From: an uncultured Aeromicrobium sp.
GTDB taxonomy: Bacteria > Actinomycetota > Actinomycetes > Propionibacteriales > Nocardioidaceae
Reading direction: 5' to 3'
Assembly: GCA_937873005.1 (NCBI GenBank)
Contig: CALMUY010000035.1
Location: forward strand, 1-42,439
Length of the DNA: 42,439 nt
Part shown: in pieces, positions 1 through 8,351 of the stretch
Layout: every line of letters starts with the position of its first letter
Numbering within the stretch: the stretch's first letter is position 1
The notes under the pieces: generated by a model
The model's input: the letters and a program-made list of their open reading frames with translations, nothing else
Told to the model about the DNA's origin: nothing
Database searches by the model: none
Translations under genes and position numbers: made by a program

Positions 1-420
1 ATCGACTGCCCAATCCATCCGAGTGCGCCACCCAAGCATTTCTCCGATGGGTTCTACCGAGACATCGAAATCGATCTTGGCGATGCGGGCCAGTTGCTCA
101 CGCACAACAGTAGTGAGCAGCTCGAGTTGGCCGGCTTCATCAACATGCTGAAAATCGCAGCCACCACACGTGCCTGCGACCGGACAAGGTGGCGATACAC
201 GGTGTGGTGAAGCCGAGAGCACTTCGATTGCATCTGCGCGCAGGAACGTGCGAGATTCCTCCGTTACGCGGATTTTGACGCGCTCTCCCGGCAAAGCATG
301 CCGCTCAAAGATCACACGACCTTCGTGCCTCGCCACCATGTGCCCGCCGTGAGCGACACCAACAATGTCGACGATCATGCCGTCAATTCCGGTCCAATCA
401 TGCGGTAACGACCGTGTCAT
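1..420 (-). CDS. TRAM-domain class I SAM-dependent RNA methyltransferase (partial, N-terminal part)
   Basis: Translating the minus strand from the ATG at 420-418 gives 140 codons that run off the window's left edge, so only the N-terminus is seen. It starts with a TRAM-like beta-barrel region (GMIVDIVGVAHGGHMVARHE, about residues 13-32). A cysteine cluster CPVAGTCGGC follows (Cx5CxxC, about residues 83-92), as in the [4Fe-4S]-binding TrmA/RlmD (RumA) family of uridine-C5 methyltransferases acting on tRNA or rRNA. The last Cys, the SAM fold and the catalytic Cys would lie outside the window. The start codon overlaps the DUF3159 stop as ATGA, so the gene is probably translationally coupled to the upstream DUF3710-DUF3159 pair. 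Which RNA it modifies cannot be told from this part. Confidence 0.85.
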   Translation of the reverse strand, partial: MTRSLPHDWTGIDGMIVDIVGVAHGGHMVARHEGRVIFERHALPGERVKIRVTEESRTFLRADAIEVLSASPHRVSPPCPVAGTCGGCDFQHVDEAGQLELLTTVVREQLARIAKIDFDVSVEPIGEMLGWRTRMDWAVD

Positions 421-1091
421 GTGGCCGGCTTTTCCAAAGGCGTCGCGTTGCGAGAAAGGAGCCAGCCCATCGCCAACAGGCTCGCTATTTGAAGTGGCCA
501 ACCTAAAGCGATCTTCGATGTGGCTAGCCAACCGACTTGGTCTGCTGCCCACAAAGGATATTGAACGACCACGCGAAGAACACATGGCAGAATCAATAGC
601 CACGTGAGGCGAGTGCAGAGCGTACGCATGCCTCGGTCTTTACGCCATTCGGTCAAGTCTCCCACCATGCCACCGACCAGAAAGCCCATCAATGGCCAGC
701 CGATCAGGATCGTGAATGTCAACACGATCGCGTAGGCACCGTTATACAAGATTCCAGGCAAGAAAACGTCCCTGGCTTCCCCTGTGCGCGAGGCAAAGAA
801 GGCGGCCAGTCCAATTCCGAAGAGTGCGTTCAGCACGAACTGAAGTTCGGAACGTTGCGCCAACCGGACCACAAGCATCACGAGCGTAACGCCAATCGCC
901 AAAACGAGAGCTTGTTTCAATTCCTTCGCGCTGAGGTACCAGATCGTGAAAACTAACGTGGGAACGGCGGTCTCCACAACGCCGCGAAATCCGCCAAATG
1001 CCTCGGCGAGTCGCTGCCTTACGAGTGCTTCAACAGTGCCAAAATCGGCAGCTTCTTTTGCGCCTTCAGTGGTCTGGGAGTCGTCGCTCAC
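417..1091 (-). CDS. DUF3159 family membrane protein
   Basis: This 224-residue protein has a short hydrophilic N-terminus, then the family-typical segment around FGGFRGVVETAVPTLVFTIW (about residues 32-51), followed by several hydrophobic helices. I count about five or six membrane segments. DUF3159 is an actinobacterial inner-membrane family without an assigned function. The start is GTG at 1091-1089, overlapping the DUF3710 stop as GTGA, and its own stop overlaps the methyltransferase start as ATGA. The three genes therefore look like one tightly coupled operon. In several actinobacteria an OB-fold nucleic-acid-binding gene lies between the DUF3710 and DUF3159 genes; here there is no room for it. 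Confidence 0.85.
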   Translation of the reverse strand: MSDDSQTTEGAKEAADFGTVEALVRQRLAEAFGGFRGVVETAVPTLVFTIWYLSAKELKQALVLAIGVTLVMLVVRLAQRSELQFVLNALFGIGLAAFFASRTGEARDVFLPGILYNGAYAIVLTFTILIGWPLMGFLVGGMVGDLTEWRKDRGMRTLCTRLTWLLILPCVLRVVVQYPLWAADQVGWLATSKIALGWPLQIASLLAMGWLLSRNATPLEKPAT

Positions 1092-1702
1092 GTTTCTAAC
1101 GCCTGCATCTGCTCAGGAACAGTCAATGGGAGGGGTTCACCAAGGAGGCGTGCTTCTTGACCGCGTCGGACAATGACGTCCTTCACGACTGCAACGAGAG
1201 CAGATTCTGGACCCCCGTCGAGTGCGGCGGGTCCGATGATGGTTGCCCGAAGTAACCATCGCGGGCCGACAACACCCATGAAGCAAGCAGGCTGCACGAC
1301 GTCATTTCCCTCAGGGTCTTTGGCTGGAAACTGAGTGAGAACTTCGGTTCCGAATACGCCTTGGCGTTCAACCGGTTCAGCTCCACGATCCCGGATCTCC
1401 GCCGTCACGTCGTCGATCAAAAGATCCCAATCATTGCCCGATTTCGAAGCGGCGATGGCGCGCAACTCCACCGCGGATTCGTGAAGACCAACAAGGACAG
1501 CGACGTGGCTTTGACCGTCTGAAGCAACCTGGAGTTCAAGCCCAGGCACCCCCCTAACCAAAATCGAACTGAAATCCAAGTAGTCGGGAGTGATCTCCCT
1601 TTCGCTGGCGTCCCAAGGCCCGCTCGCGCGCAGGCCGTCGGGTTGGGGCCGCGAAGCCTCGGTTGGAGGGGTGGACTTTTTGTGCTTTGAGCCGAAAGCC
1701 AT
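1088..1702 (-). CDS. DUF3710 family protein
   Basis: This 204-residue soluble protein shows the DUF3710 pattern. A charged N-terminus rich in Lys, Pro and Ser is followed by DYLDFSSILVRGVPGLELQV (about residues 40-59), then a region with GVFGTEVLTQFP and a GVVGPRWLLRATIIGPAA segment. No catalytic motif or membrane segment is visible. The family is actinobacterial and of unknown function, and is regularly found beside dut and DUF3159, as here. The ATG at 1702 lies 8 bases after the dut stop, so dut, this gene, DUF3159 and the methyltransferase probably share a transcript. The assignment rests on sequence resemblance and gene order. Confidence 0.85.
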   Translation of the reverse strand: MAFGSKHKKSTPPTEASRPQPDGLRASGPWDASEREITPDYLDFSSILVRGVPGLELQVASDGQSHVAVLVGLHESAVELRAIAASKSGNDWDLLIDDVTAEIRDRGAEPVERQGVFGTEVLTQFPAKDPEGNDVVQPACFMGVVGPRWLLRATIIGPAALDGGPESALVAVVKDVIVRRGQEARLLGEPLPLTVPEQMQALET

Positions 1703-1710
1703 GAAAAACC

Positions 1711-2175
1711 TTAGCCTTTTTGGTCGATATTGATTGAGCGGTGACCGCCTGAGGAACCATAGCCGCCTGATCCGCGTGCGCTGTCAGACAATTCCTCAAC
1801 CGGCACAAACTCGACGGTCTCGACGCGTTGAATCACCATCTGGGCAATTCGATCACCGCGTTCGATTGTGATGGCCTGGGTTTGATCGAGGTTGATGAGC
1901 AGGACCATGATTTCGCCACGATAACCGGCGTCAATTGTTCCGGGTGTGTTGACGATTGACAATCCGTGCCGAAGTGCCAATCCTGAACGAGGATGAACGA
2001 ACGCGGCGAACCCGTCGGGCAACGCAAGCGCGATTCCCGTCGGGACTAATACTCGTTCACCGGGCTGGATTTCGACGGTGATCGTCGAACGCAAATCGGC
2101 GCCCGCATCGCCAGGTCGCGCGTATGAGGGGGCCTCAAGTTCAGGATCGAGCGGTATGTAGGGAATGCGCGTCAC
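1711..2175 (-). CDS. dut: dUTP diphosphatase (dUTPase)
   Basis: dUTPase hydrolyses dUTP to dUMP and pyrophosphate, keeping uracil out of DNA and supplying dUMP for thymidylate synthesis. All five trimeric-dUTPase motifs are present in order within 154 residues: GDAGADL (motif 1), PRSGLA (2), [14 protein letters not shown] (3, with the catalytic Asp and substrate-gating Tyr), GDRIAQMVI (4) and the glycine-rich [10 protein letters not shown] (5). Length is normal for the family. The start is GTG at 2175-2173. It is the first gene of the leftward operon and is divergent from the DUF3093 gene, whose likely ATG lies 58 bases away. Confidence 0.97.
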   Translation of the reverse strand: MTRIPYIPLDPELEAPSYARPGDAGADLRSTITVEIQPGERVLVPTGIALALPDGFAAFVHPRSGLALRHGLSIVNTPGTIDAGYRGEIMVLLINLDQTQAITIERGDRIAQMVIQRVETVEFVPVEELSDSARGSGGYGSSGGHRSINIDQKG

Positions 2176-2232
2176 CTCTTGAGGTTACTGCCCGAATGCC
2201 AACTGGCACCGCAAGTGGTGCAAAGTATTCGT

Positions 2233-2691
2233 ATGAGTGACTACTCAGAGCGCCGCGGTGTTTCACCTGCCGGCATCGTGATCGCGCTTCTTATTCCGAC
2301 CGCAGTCGCTTGGGTGTTTCTCGCAGTGGACTCGTTAATCTATGCAGCCGTGGCCACGGCTTTGGTGGCCATTGGAGTTTGGACCCTCACATTTGTTCGC
2401 GCTCGCGAACGGGTTTCGGTCGGTCCTGAAGGAATAAGGGTGGGGACGGTCATGCTCGAAACAGCGTGGCTCGGTGACGTCTCTGACTTGAGTGGCGCCG
2501 CGTGGACCGACGCACTACATGATGCTGGACATTCCCGATCATGGCTGTCAACGCGTAGTTTTCATGACGGTGGCGTAAGGATCATGAACACGGATCCTCA
2601 TGATCACATTGCAGAATGGTTCGTGTCTAGTCGTAATCCGATGGCGCTAGCCTCGGCAATCAGACAGACTAAAGACGGTTCAGTCATCTAA
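2233..2691 (+). CDS. DUF3093 family membrane protein
   Basis: The product is about 152 residues from ATG 2233, which begins MSDYSERRGVSPAG. An in-frame TTG at 2179 would add 18 atypical residues. Two adjacent hydrophobic helices (about residues 15-55) are followed by a cytosolic beta-rich domain containing RARERVSVGPEGIRVG, and end with AEWFVSSRNPMALASAIRQT, the usual C-terminal signature of DUF3093. The family is actinobacterial and its function is unknown. It is classically divergent from dut, as here. The small DUF4235 gene follows 19 bases downstream in the same direction. Confidence 0.85.
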   Translation: MSDYSERRGVSPAGIVIALLIPTAVAWVFLAVDSLIYAAVATALVAIGVWTLTFVRARERVSVGPEGIRVGTVMLETAWLGDVSDLSGAAWTDALHDAGHSRSWLSTRSFHDGGVRIMNTDPHDHIAEWFVSSRNPMALASAIRQTKDGSVI

Positions 2692-2710
2692 CTCGTTTGA
2701 GGATAAATCA

Positions 2711-3061
2711 ATGGGCAAGAAGCAGAAGAGTGCCACCCCTAAGGAAAGTTCGGAAGAAGGGGGTGCGATCAATACCGGCGTCGCGGGACGGGGCACCTGG
2801 CGTGCTTTTGACGCGTCTGCCGGAATCGCCGCAGGGTTGCTTGCGCCTGTCCTAGCTCGTGGTATTTGGCGAGTTGCGACGGGACGTTCAGCGCCAAAGA
2901 ATGCCCACAGCCCGGAAATCAATATGACCGAGGCCATATTGTGGGCGGCACTTGCTGGCGCCCTGGCCCAGGTCGTGAGGGTTGCCTTGGCCCGTTCTGT
3001 TGCTAAGTACTGGGAACACTCAACTGGTGCTCCCCCACCACAGAGCAAGAAGAAAAAATAG
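2711..3061 (+). CDS. DUF4235 family membrane protein
   Basis: This 116-residue protein carries two hydrophobic segments (about residues 36-52 and 75-92) flanking a W-x-x-A-T-G-R-x-A-P-K linker. That is the layout of DUF4235, small actinobacterial membrane proteins of unknown role. The N-terminus is longer and more charged than in many members, and the C-terminus ends in a KKKK tail. The downstream hairpin at 3087-3134 probably ends this two-gene (DUF3093-DUF4235) transcript. Confidence 0.75.
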   Translation: MGKKQKSATPKESSEEGGAINTGVAGRGTWRAFDASAGIAAGLLAPVLARGIWRVATGRSAPKNAHSPEINMTEAILWAALAGALAQVVRVALARSVAKYWEHSTGAPPPQSKKKK

Positions 3062-3086
3062 GTTTTGTACCCTCATTTTTGGGCAC

Positions 3087-3134
3087 AAAAAGAGCCCTGA
3101 AGTTCGGATTTCTCCGAGTTTCAGGGCTCTTTTT
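3087..3134. terminator. Bidirectional intrinsic terminator
   Basis: A perfect 15-bp inverted repeat pairs AAAAAGAGCCCTGAA (3087-3101) with TTCAGGGCTCTTTTT (3120-3134) across an 18-base loop. The A-run and T-run let it work on both strands. It lies between the converging DUF4235 (+) and DUF4193 (-) genes, so it most likely terminates both. Confidence 0.9.
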
Positions 3135-3143
3135 ATTGCGCTA

Positions 3144-3443
3144 TCAGTAGTCGCAATCGCGGCAAATAAGTTGCCCTTTGGATTCGCGTGCGAGTTGGCT
3201 TCGGTGGTGGACCAGGAAGCACGACGAACACGTGAACTCGTCGGATTGCTTCGGCACAACTTTCACCGAAAGCTCTTCATGTGACAGGTCGGCACCGGGC
3301 AACTCAAAAGACTCCGCTGCTTCAGTTTCGTCTTCGTCGACCTTGCCCGAGTTCTTTTCATGGCGACGCGCTTTGAGTTCTTCGATACTGTCCTCAGATT
3401 GCTCGCTCTCGTTCTTGCGAGGTGCGTCGTAATCGGTAGCCAT
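3144..3443 (-). CDS. DUF4193 family zinc-ribbon-like protein
   Basis: This 99-residue acidic protein begins MATDYDAPRKNESEQSEDSI, contains LKARR and ETEAAESFELPGADLS, and ends in two CxxC pairs (CSSC about residues 72-75, CRDC about 94-97) that probably bind zinc. It matches the highly conserved actinobacterial DUF4193 family, whose function is unknown. A GGAGG Shine-Dalgarno lies 4 bases before the ATG at 3443. It lies downstream of the inositol-phosphatase gene on the same strand, separated by two stem-loops. Confidence 0.92.
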   Translation of the reverse strand: MATDYDAPRKNESEQSEDSIEELKARRHEKNSGKVDEDETEAAESFELPGADLSHEELSVKVVPKQSDEFTCSSCFLVHHRSQLARESKGQLICRDCDY

Positions 3444-3466
3444 GAGACCTCCAGTCGTTTCTTGTG

Positions 3467-3528
3467 AACCGGGCAGATTCTGTCATACCCGGTTTGTCAA
3501 TGCACCACCGGTACTGCTCATTGTGGTG
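3467..3528 (-). other. Two consecutive stem-loop sequences between the inositol-phosphatase gene and DUF4193
   Basis: In the 88-base gap there is a 7-bp repeat AACCGGG/CCCGGTT (3467-3473 with 3488-3494) and a 6-bp repeat CACCAC/GTGGTG (3503-3508 with 3523-3528). Neither has a T-run on the minus strand, so they may be processing or attenuation structures rather than classical terminators. Function is unproven. Confidence 0.35.
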
Positions 3529-3531
3529 GCG

Positions 3532-4326
3532 TCAAAAGCCACAACGTCGCACTAACGGAAAAAAGTCCCGTGCCAGTTGGGGGCCGGCGACCATCGTCAG
3601 GCGTTCGTCCGCTTCTTGGTCAAGCCCTGAACTTACAAGGCCCGCTTCCTCGGCGATGAGTAAGCCTGCCGCAAGATCCCACGGCTTAAGGCCCTGTTCC
3701 ACAAAAGCATCGAGCTCACCAGACGCCAACGAAACGAGGTCGAGTGCGGCCGAGCCTCGCCTCCGGATGTCTCGAATGTGCGGAAGGAGTTCAGCAATGG
3801 CACGTCCTTGACGAGCCCGGATTTCTGGTTGGTAGCTAAAGCCAGTGCCTACGAGAGCATGACTGAGCGGGGTTGCCGGCGGTCCTTCGAGCGCGATGCG
3901 TTGGCCGTTGACAATCCGCCATGCGCCTTTACCCCGTATGGCAGCAAACTCACGGCCCGTTTCGATATCGATAACGACGCCGATAACGCGAGTACCGTGC
4001 TCGGTTGCGCCAATGGATACGGCGTAACCGCCGAGGCCGTACATGAAATTGACCGTGCCATCGATCGGGTCGATTATCCATTCAATCCCGGTGGTGCCAG
4101 GGGTGGAATCGCTCTCCTCCCCCATCACTGCGTCGTTGGGTCGAACGTCAGCCAGATACGTCCGAATGAGTTCTTCGCACCCACGATCAAGTGCTGTGAC
4201 AACGTCAGTTGGACTCGACTTCGTGTCTGCCACGACAACGCGGCCTGCCGGGCGGTTTTCACGGACCCATTCGGCGGCCACGCGACCGATATCGCTCGCA
4301 ATGGACAAAAGGGTTTCATGCGACAT
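3532..4326 (-). CDS. Inositol monophosphatase family protein (SuhB/ImpA-like)
   Basis: The 264 residues carry the Mg-dependent inositol-monophosphatase signatures: GEESD (about residues 68-72), DPIDGTVNF (about 86-94) with the metal-binding Asp residues, and the C-terminal WDLAAG (about 216-221) that completes the site. The family hydrolyses phosphate monoesters such as myo-inositol-1-phosphate, feeding phosphatidylinositol-based lipids in actinobacteria; some members act on histidinol phosphate or other substrates. Substrate cannot be decided here. Length is normal. The ATG at 4326 is preceded by AAGGAA about 10 bases upstream. It is divergent from the MFS gene at 4466. Confidence 0.9.
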   Translation of the reverse strand: MSHETLLSIASDIGRVAAEWVRENRPAGRVVVADTKSSPTDVVTALDRGCEELIRTYLADVRPNDAVMGEESDSTPGTTGIEWIIDPIDGTVNFMYGLGGYAVSIGATEHGTRVIGVVIDIETGREFAAIRGKGAWRIVNGQRIALEGPPATPLSHALVGTGFSYQPEIRARQGRAIAELLPHIRDIRRRGSAALDLVSLASGELDAFVEQGLKPWDLAAGLLIAEEAGLVSSGLDQEADERLTMVAGPQLARDFFPLVRRCGF

Positions 4327-4465
4327 GCGTGACTCGTTCCTTATGTCGTACTAGGTGCAGTGGCGACGAAATGGACATCTGATGAAACGGTAGTCTCATG
4401 ACCCCACGATCCCACGGTGATGCTGGTGCTTCGTCAGCGGTGCACGTGAGTACAGTGGCGAAAGA

Positions 4466-5653
4466 ATGTTTCGAACGTACCGTTCCGTCTTGCAGACTCC
4501 TGGCTCTTTAGCGTTTAGCTCGGCCGGGCTGGTTGGTCGTGTCCCAGCATCGATGACCGGTCTCGGCATTGTGTTGCTCATCGAAACCACGATGGACTCG
4601 TTCACTCGAGCCGGACTTGTGGCCGCGGTGTACATTCTGACGTCTGCCGTTGCGGCCCCGATGCAAGGCAGGATCGCTGACACGTTCGGCCAAACACGGG
4701 TGCTCATTTTCGCTCCGATCCTCTACACCATCGGGATCGCGTTTCTTCTGCACGGCGCTCTGAACTCCTTGACTATTGCTCTCGTTGGTGCAGTTGTTGC
4801 AGGCACCGGCGCACCTCAGACCGGAAACATGGTGCGGACTCGTTGGACGCATTCCCTCGAAGACAAAGAGCTTCTCGGCACAGCCTTTGCATGGGAGGCG
4901 ATCCTCGACGAAGTCGTATTCATAATCGGTCCCGTCCTCGTCACCTTTTTGACGCTGAACGTCGATCCGAGATTGGGACTGGTAGCGGCGGCCGTCTCTG
5001 CGTTGGCGGGAGCTTGGTTGCTGGCAGCGTTGCAGAGCACGACCCCAGAGCCCACACGGCGCCGTGAGATTGAAAAAGATCCGCTCAACGGGTTTCTGCT
5101 CGGGATGCTGATCATCGCGGGCATCGGTGTGGGAGTTGTTTTTGGCTCGTCTGAGGTATTGATCGTGGCATTCACCGACGAACTGCACGAGAAGCATCTT
5201 GCCGGCTGGGTCTTGGCAGCGAGTTCGATCGGTAGTTTGCTCGCCGGCTTTGTGGTGGGCGCCCGCCCAATGGCGGGTGAACCGTTGACTCATTTACGGA
5301 TCTACACTCTCGCCCTCACTGTCGCGCTCATTCCGCTGCCATTCCTCACAACCACTGGCCAACTGACTATCGGCATGTTCGTGATGGGACTTACGGTGGC
5401 TCCGACGCTCATCACGGCCGTAAAACTGGTCGAGCGCGTTACTCCACTTACCCGACTCACTGAAGCACTCACCTGGGTGTCCACAGGCTTGGCGGGCGGC
5501 GTCGCGCTTGGTGCAGCCGCCTCGGGGCGGGTCGTTGACGTGGCATCTGCTTCTGCAGGCTTCTACGTTGTCATTATTGCTGCCTTCTCATCGATGATCG
5601 TCGCGATGCTGACCCCGATATCACAAACACTTGACCGTTCAAAGAACATCTAG
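4466..5653 (+). CDS. Major facilitator superfamily transporter
   Basis: This 395-residue, strongly hydrophobic protein has about 12 predicted membrane helices. Between helices 2 and 3 it has the MFS motif-A-like stretch GRIADTFGQTRVL, and the central loop around RRREIEKDP separates the two six-helix halves. The N-terminal VLQTPGSLAFSSAGLVGR pattern is shared with a group of actinobacterial MFS proteins found beside the DUF4193 and sepH genes. The substrate is unknown; a drug or metabolite exporter is the usual annotation. It stands alone, divergent from the inositol-phosphatase gene, with sepH about 80 bases downstream on the same strand. Confidence 0.85.
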   Translation: MFRTYRSVLQTPGSLAFSSAGLVGRVPASMTGLGIVLLIETTMDSFTRAGLVAAVYILTSAVAAPMQGRIADTFGQTRVLIFAPILYTIGIAFLLHGALNSLTIALVGAVVAGTGAPQTGNMVRTRWTHSLEDKELLGTAFAWEAILDEVVFIIGPVLVTFLTLNVDPRLGLVAAAVSALAGAWLLAALQSTTPEPTRRREIEKDPLNGFLLGMLIIAGIGVGVVFGSSEVLIVAFTDELHEKHLAGWVLAASSIGSLLAGFVVGARPMAGEPLTHLRIYTLALTVALIPLPFLTTTGQLTIGMFVMGLTVAPTLITAVKLVERVTPLTRLTEALTWVSTGLAGGVALGAAASGRVVDVASASAGFYVVIIAAFSSMIVAMLTPISQTLDRSKNI

Positions 5654-5734
5654 GTTCTTCGGCGCGTCACCCATTTCCACCCGTAATGGTCGATAGCATC
5701 AGTGGGAAGCGAAATTTAGGTGGAGGCTCCGCAC

Positions 5735-6622
5735 ATGCGCGAATTGGCGATAGTTGGACTATCCGACAATGGGCGCTTTGTCGTGGCTAAGGATTCCACT
5801 ACCGGGGAACAGTTCCGTTTGAGCGTAGATAAGCGGCTCACCTCCCTCATCGACCGTGCGCCCAGCGCATCTTCTCGCTCCGGACAAATGGAGATTCCCA
5901 TGGAAAGTTCCCTCACACCCCGCGATATCCAGACTCGCATTCGCCGTGGCGCGAGTGTCGAAGAAGTCGCAGAAGCCGCCGGTGTCACCTACGAGCAGGC
6001 TTACGGATTCGCTATCCCTGTCCTTGCAGAGCGTTCGCACATGGTTGAGGCAGCCCGCGCCACCTCTGTTCGCCGTCGAAACGTTGGCGGTACGCCAGTT
6101 CCGCTGTCAGAACTCGTCGATGCCCAGATCGCCAAGCACGGCGTGGTTCCTGAAGAAGTAACCTGGGACTCTTGGCGGCGCGAAGATGGCCTCTGGACTA
6201 TCACCGTCACAACAAATGGCACGCTCGCTAATTTTGTCTTCGATCAAAAGAGTCGTTACGTCGTCGCGGACGACGAAGCTGCTCGGAATCTCGTTGGCGA
6301 CCTCGCCACTGCCGAACAACATGAGATGGCACTAGCCGATGTCGTGGCCGACAATCTGGTTTCCGACGCACCAGTGGCTAACAGTGGTCCGGCCGCTGGC
6401 GCGATTCATTCGCTGAAGGAAGCGCGCGACAAAAAGGCTCAAGAACAACTTGACATGCCCAGTGAACTTGAGCAGCAGAATCTCAGCGATTCTTCCGATC
6501 GTGAAGAAATGGCACTGGAAGAGAGTGTCGCTGTGCCAGAGACGAGGAAGCCGGCAAAGAAGCCTGCGCGTCGCAGTGTTCCCAGTTGGGACGAAATCAT
6601 GTTCGGCGGCAGCCGCGAGTAG
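5735..6622 (+). CDS. sepH: Cell division protein SepH (DUF3071)
   Basis: SepH is an actinobacterial cytosolic divisome protein that binds FtsZ and stimulates its assembly. The N-terminal domain starts MRELAIVGLSDNGRFVV and includes a helix-turn-helix-like part around LTPRDIQTRIRRGASVEEVA (about residues 61-80 from this start), as in DUF3071. The C-terminal part (about residues 195-295) is acidic, low-complexity and basic near the end, matching the variable SepH tail. The ATG at 5735 is preferred over GTG 5720 because GGTGGAGG lies 8 bases before it and family members start with MREL. Total length is about 295 residues. Confidence 0.92.
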   Translation: MRELAIVGLSDNGRFVVAKDSTTGEQFRLSVDKRLTSLIDRAPSASSRSGQMEIPMESSLTPRDIQTRIRRGASVEEVAEAAGVTYEQAYGFAIPVLAERSHMVEAARATSVRRRNVGGTPVPLSELVDAQIAKHGVVPEEVTWDSWRREDGLWTITVTTNGTLANFVFDQKSRYVVADDEAARNLVGDLATAEQHEMALADVVADNLVSDAPVANSGPAAGAIHSLKEARDKKAQEQLDMPSELEQQNLSDSSDREEMALEESVAVPETRKPAKKPARRSVPSWDEIMFGGSRE

Positions 6623-6696
6623 CGTAGCCGCATCGCGCTAACCACGTGAGTTTTGATTCAGTCAAGCCTCGCCGAAATGGGGATCTTCCAGTATCT

Positions 6697-7788
6697 CTAA
6701 GTTGCCACGAATACTGGTATTGAACGTTCAACATCAGTGATCGACCCATGAAACCCGGACATGAACATCTCAACGCTGTGGAGTTGAGAATGGAAAACCC
6801 CAAAATTCCCGCGTGAAGCGACGACAACGTCGCCAAAACGTTGGGATACGCGTGGGTCTAGTGGGCCAAACCAATCAAGGGTTTCATCACGTAGGCGAAC
6901 GTCGGCCCGTTCACCAAGCTTTCGCCTCCACCGATCAGCGACACGCTGTTCGGCGCCTGCTTCGGTATGTATGTGCCGGAAACGTGCTTCACCAGCGAAA
7001 ACAACCACATCATCAAGAAGTTCTTGATGCTCGACCACATCAAAACGACCATCCAATTCGATATCGATCATGCCGTGATCGGCTGTCACGACCAACGTTG
7101 TGTCAGCAGGAAGGCTTGCGCGAATCTCTGCAATATCGCGGTCGATAGTTTCCAACGCCGACCGCCATTCGTCAGAGTCGACGCCAAATGCATGGCCGGC
7201 AAAATCGAGTGCAGACTCGTACGCAAATACAAGGGAACTCTCACCCATCTCGCTGGCATTGCAAACTGCTACGAGACGCTCCCACGCGTGTTCGACGCCA
7301 ACGAAGGGAACGCCCCGCTGACTGCACCGGGTGAGGCCACTGAACTCGAACTCGTCTTTGTTGATGACGGTGACCGCGACGTGTTCTTGGGCGATTCGTT
7401 CAAACAGTGTGGGATGGGGTTGCCACTCCAACGGATTGATCGAGTCGTCCCAACGCAAGGTGTTGAGGAATCGGGTCGTGCCAGGAATTCGGCAGGTATA
7501 TCCGGGCATGCCATGACTGCCAGGCAACAACCCTGTGCCCAGGGATGTGAGGTTCACTGATGTGGTCGACGGCACCACCGATGGCACGCCGGGAACTTAT
7601 GTCAGTTTTGAGAGGAAGGGTGCACGTTCGCGATGATTCTGTACGAGTTGTAGGCCCATCCCGTCCACGAGCAACACGACGTATCTCCGAGACGTTGGCA
7701 GTGCCATGGTGTTCTCAAAACCACGAACCCCCATCGCCCCAGCGATCGAGCCAATTAGATCGTGAATGCTGGGCGAACCAGATGTCAT
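6697..7788 (-). pseudogene. Alkaline phosphatase/nucleotide pyrophosphatase family gene interrupted by an in-frame TAA
   Basis: Reading from ATG 7788 gives 63 codons that include the metal-binding VVLLVDGMG motif (Asp about residue 42). An in-frame TAA follows at 7599-7597. The same frame then continues without a shift through the nucleophile region VPSTTSVNLTSLGTG, later TADHGMIDI and a C-terminal GFHGSI to the stop at 6697. Together these make one 363-codon type I phosphodiesterase/alkaline-phosphatase-superfamily protein of normal length and order. The stop separates two essential parts of one active site. Restart at GTG 7587 is possible but would lack the first metal ligand. It overlaps the DUF5998 stop as ATGA. 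The cause may be a recent nonsense mutation or a base-call error. Confidence 0.8.
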
Positions 7789-8351
7789 TGCCCGCCACCG
7801 ATCGTCGCTTCATTTAAGAGACGGGCGAACTTCAAGACACGATCGACCGCCTGTCCGCCATCAGCTGCGGCGGAGATACGCAAAGAAAAATCGTCACTCG
7901 CGATCGCTCCCGAATACCCATGATCGGCTTCACAATCGGGGTCTTCGCAGCGGGCTGGTTCGAGATCGATGCGCGAAACAGTACCCCACCCAATCGTCAA
8001 GACTACTTCGCGCAAGGTGTCACTTTCGCTAGCCACGATCCGAGAAACAACGACCGAGGTGATTCTGTTGGTCGATACAGCCTCAGCCGACGTGGTCGTG
8101 TACGGCTCAGGCAATAGTGCGTCGCCAGGATGCTCGTCCGTATGCGTCAAGATCACGCGGCTTGGCGTCAAGACCACGACCGTCATATGCCTACGAATCT
8201 CGTCACGATCGAACGTCGGCGCATGGTGGGAAACGAAGGACACAACCGGTTCGGTACCGATCGCATCGTCTAGTGCGCTCAAAACCGAATTTGGGTGATA
8301 ACCACTCGTCAAAATTGATTGGCGCAAGTCTTCACGATGCTGTGTGCTCAT
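7785..8351 (-). CDS. DUF5998 family protein
   Basis: This 188-residue soluble protein has the DUF5998 layout: an N-terminal helix REDLRQSILTSGYHPNSV, a central beta-rich part with HMTVVVLTPSRVILTHTDEH (about residues 55-74), EVVLTIGWGTVSRIDLEPA (about 115-133), a conserved C-D-P-D-C pair and a final helical GGQAVDRVLKFARLL. Function is unknown. The family regularly sits between the acetyl-CoA-synthetase-like acetyltransferase and the alkaline-phosphatase-family gene. Here it overlaps both, by TAATG with the former and ATGA with the latter, so the three are probably co-translated. Confidence 0.85.
   Translation of the reverse strand: MSTQHREDLRQSILTSGYHPNSVLSALDDAIGTEPVVSFVSHHAPTFDRDEIRRHMTVVVLTPSRVILTHTDEHPGDALLPEPYTTTSAEAVSTNRITSVVVSRIVASESDTLREVVLTIGWGTVSRIDLEPARCEDPDCEADHGYSGAIASDDFSLRISAAADGGQAVDRVLKFARLLNEATIGGGQ

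Noticed and set aside
7597..7599. Stop codon reassignment or programmed read-through of TAA
   Set aside because: TAA ends other intact genes in the window and no read-through context or structure is apparent; mutation or sequence error is simpler.
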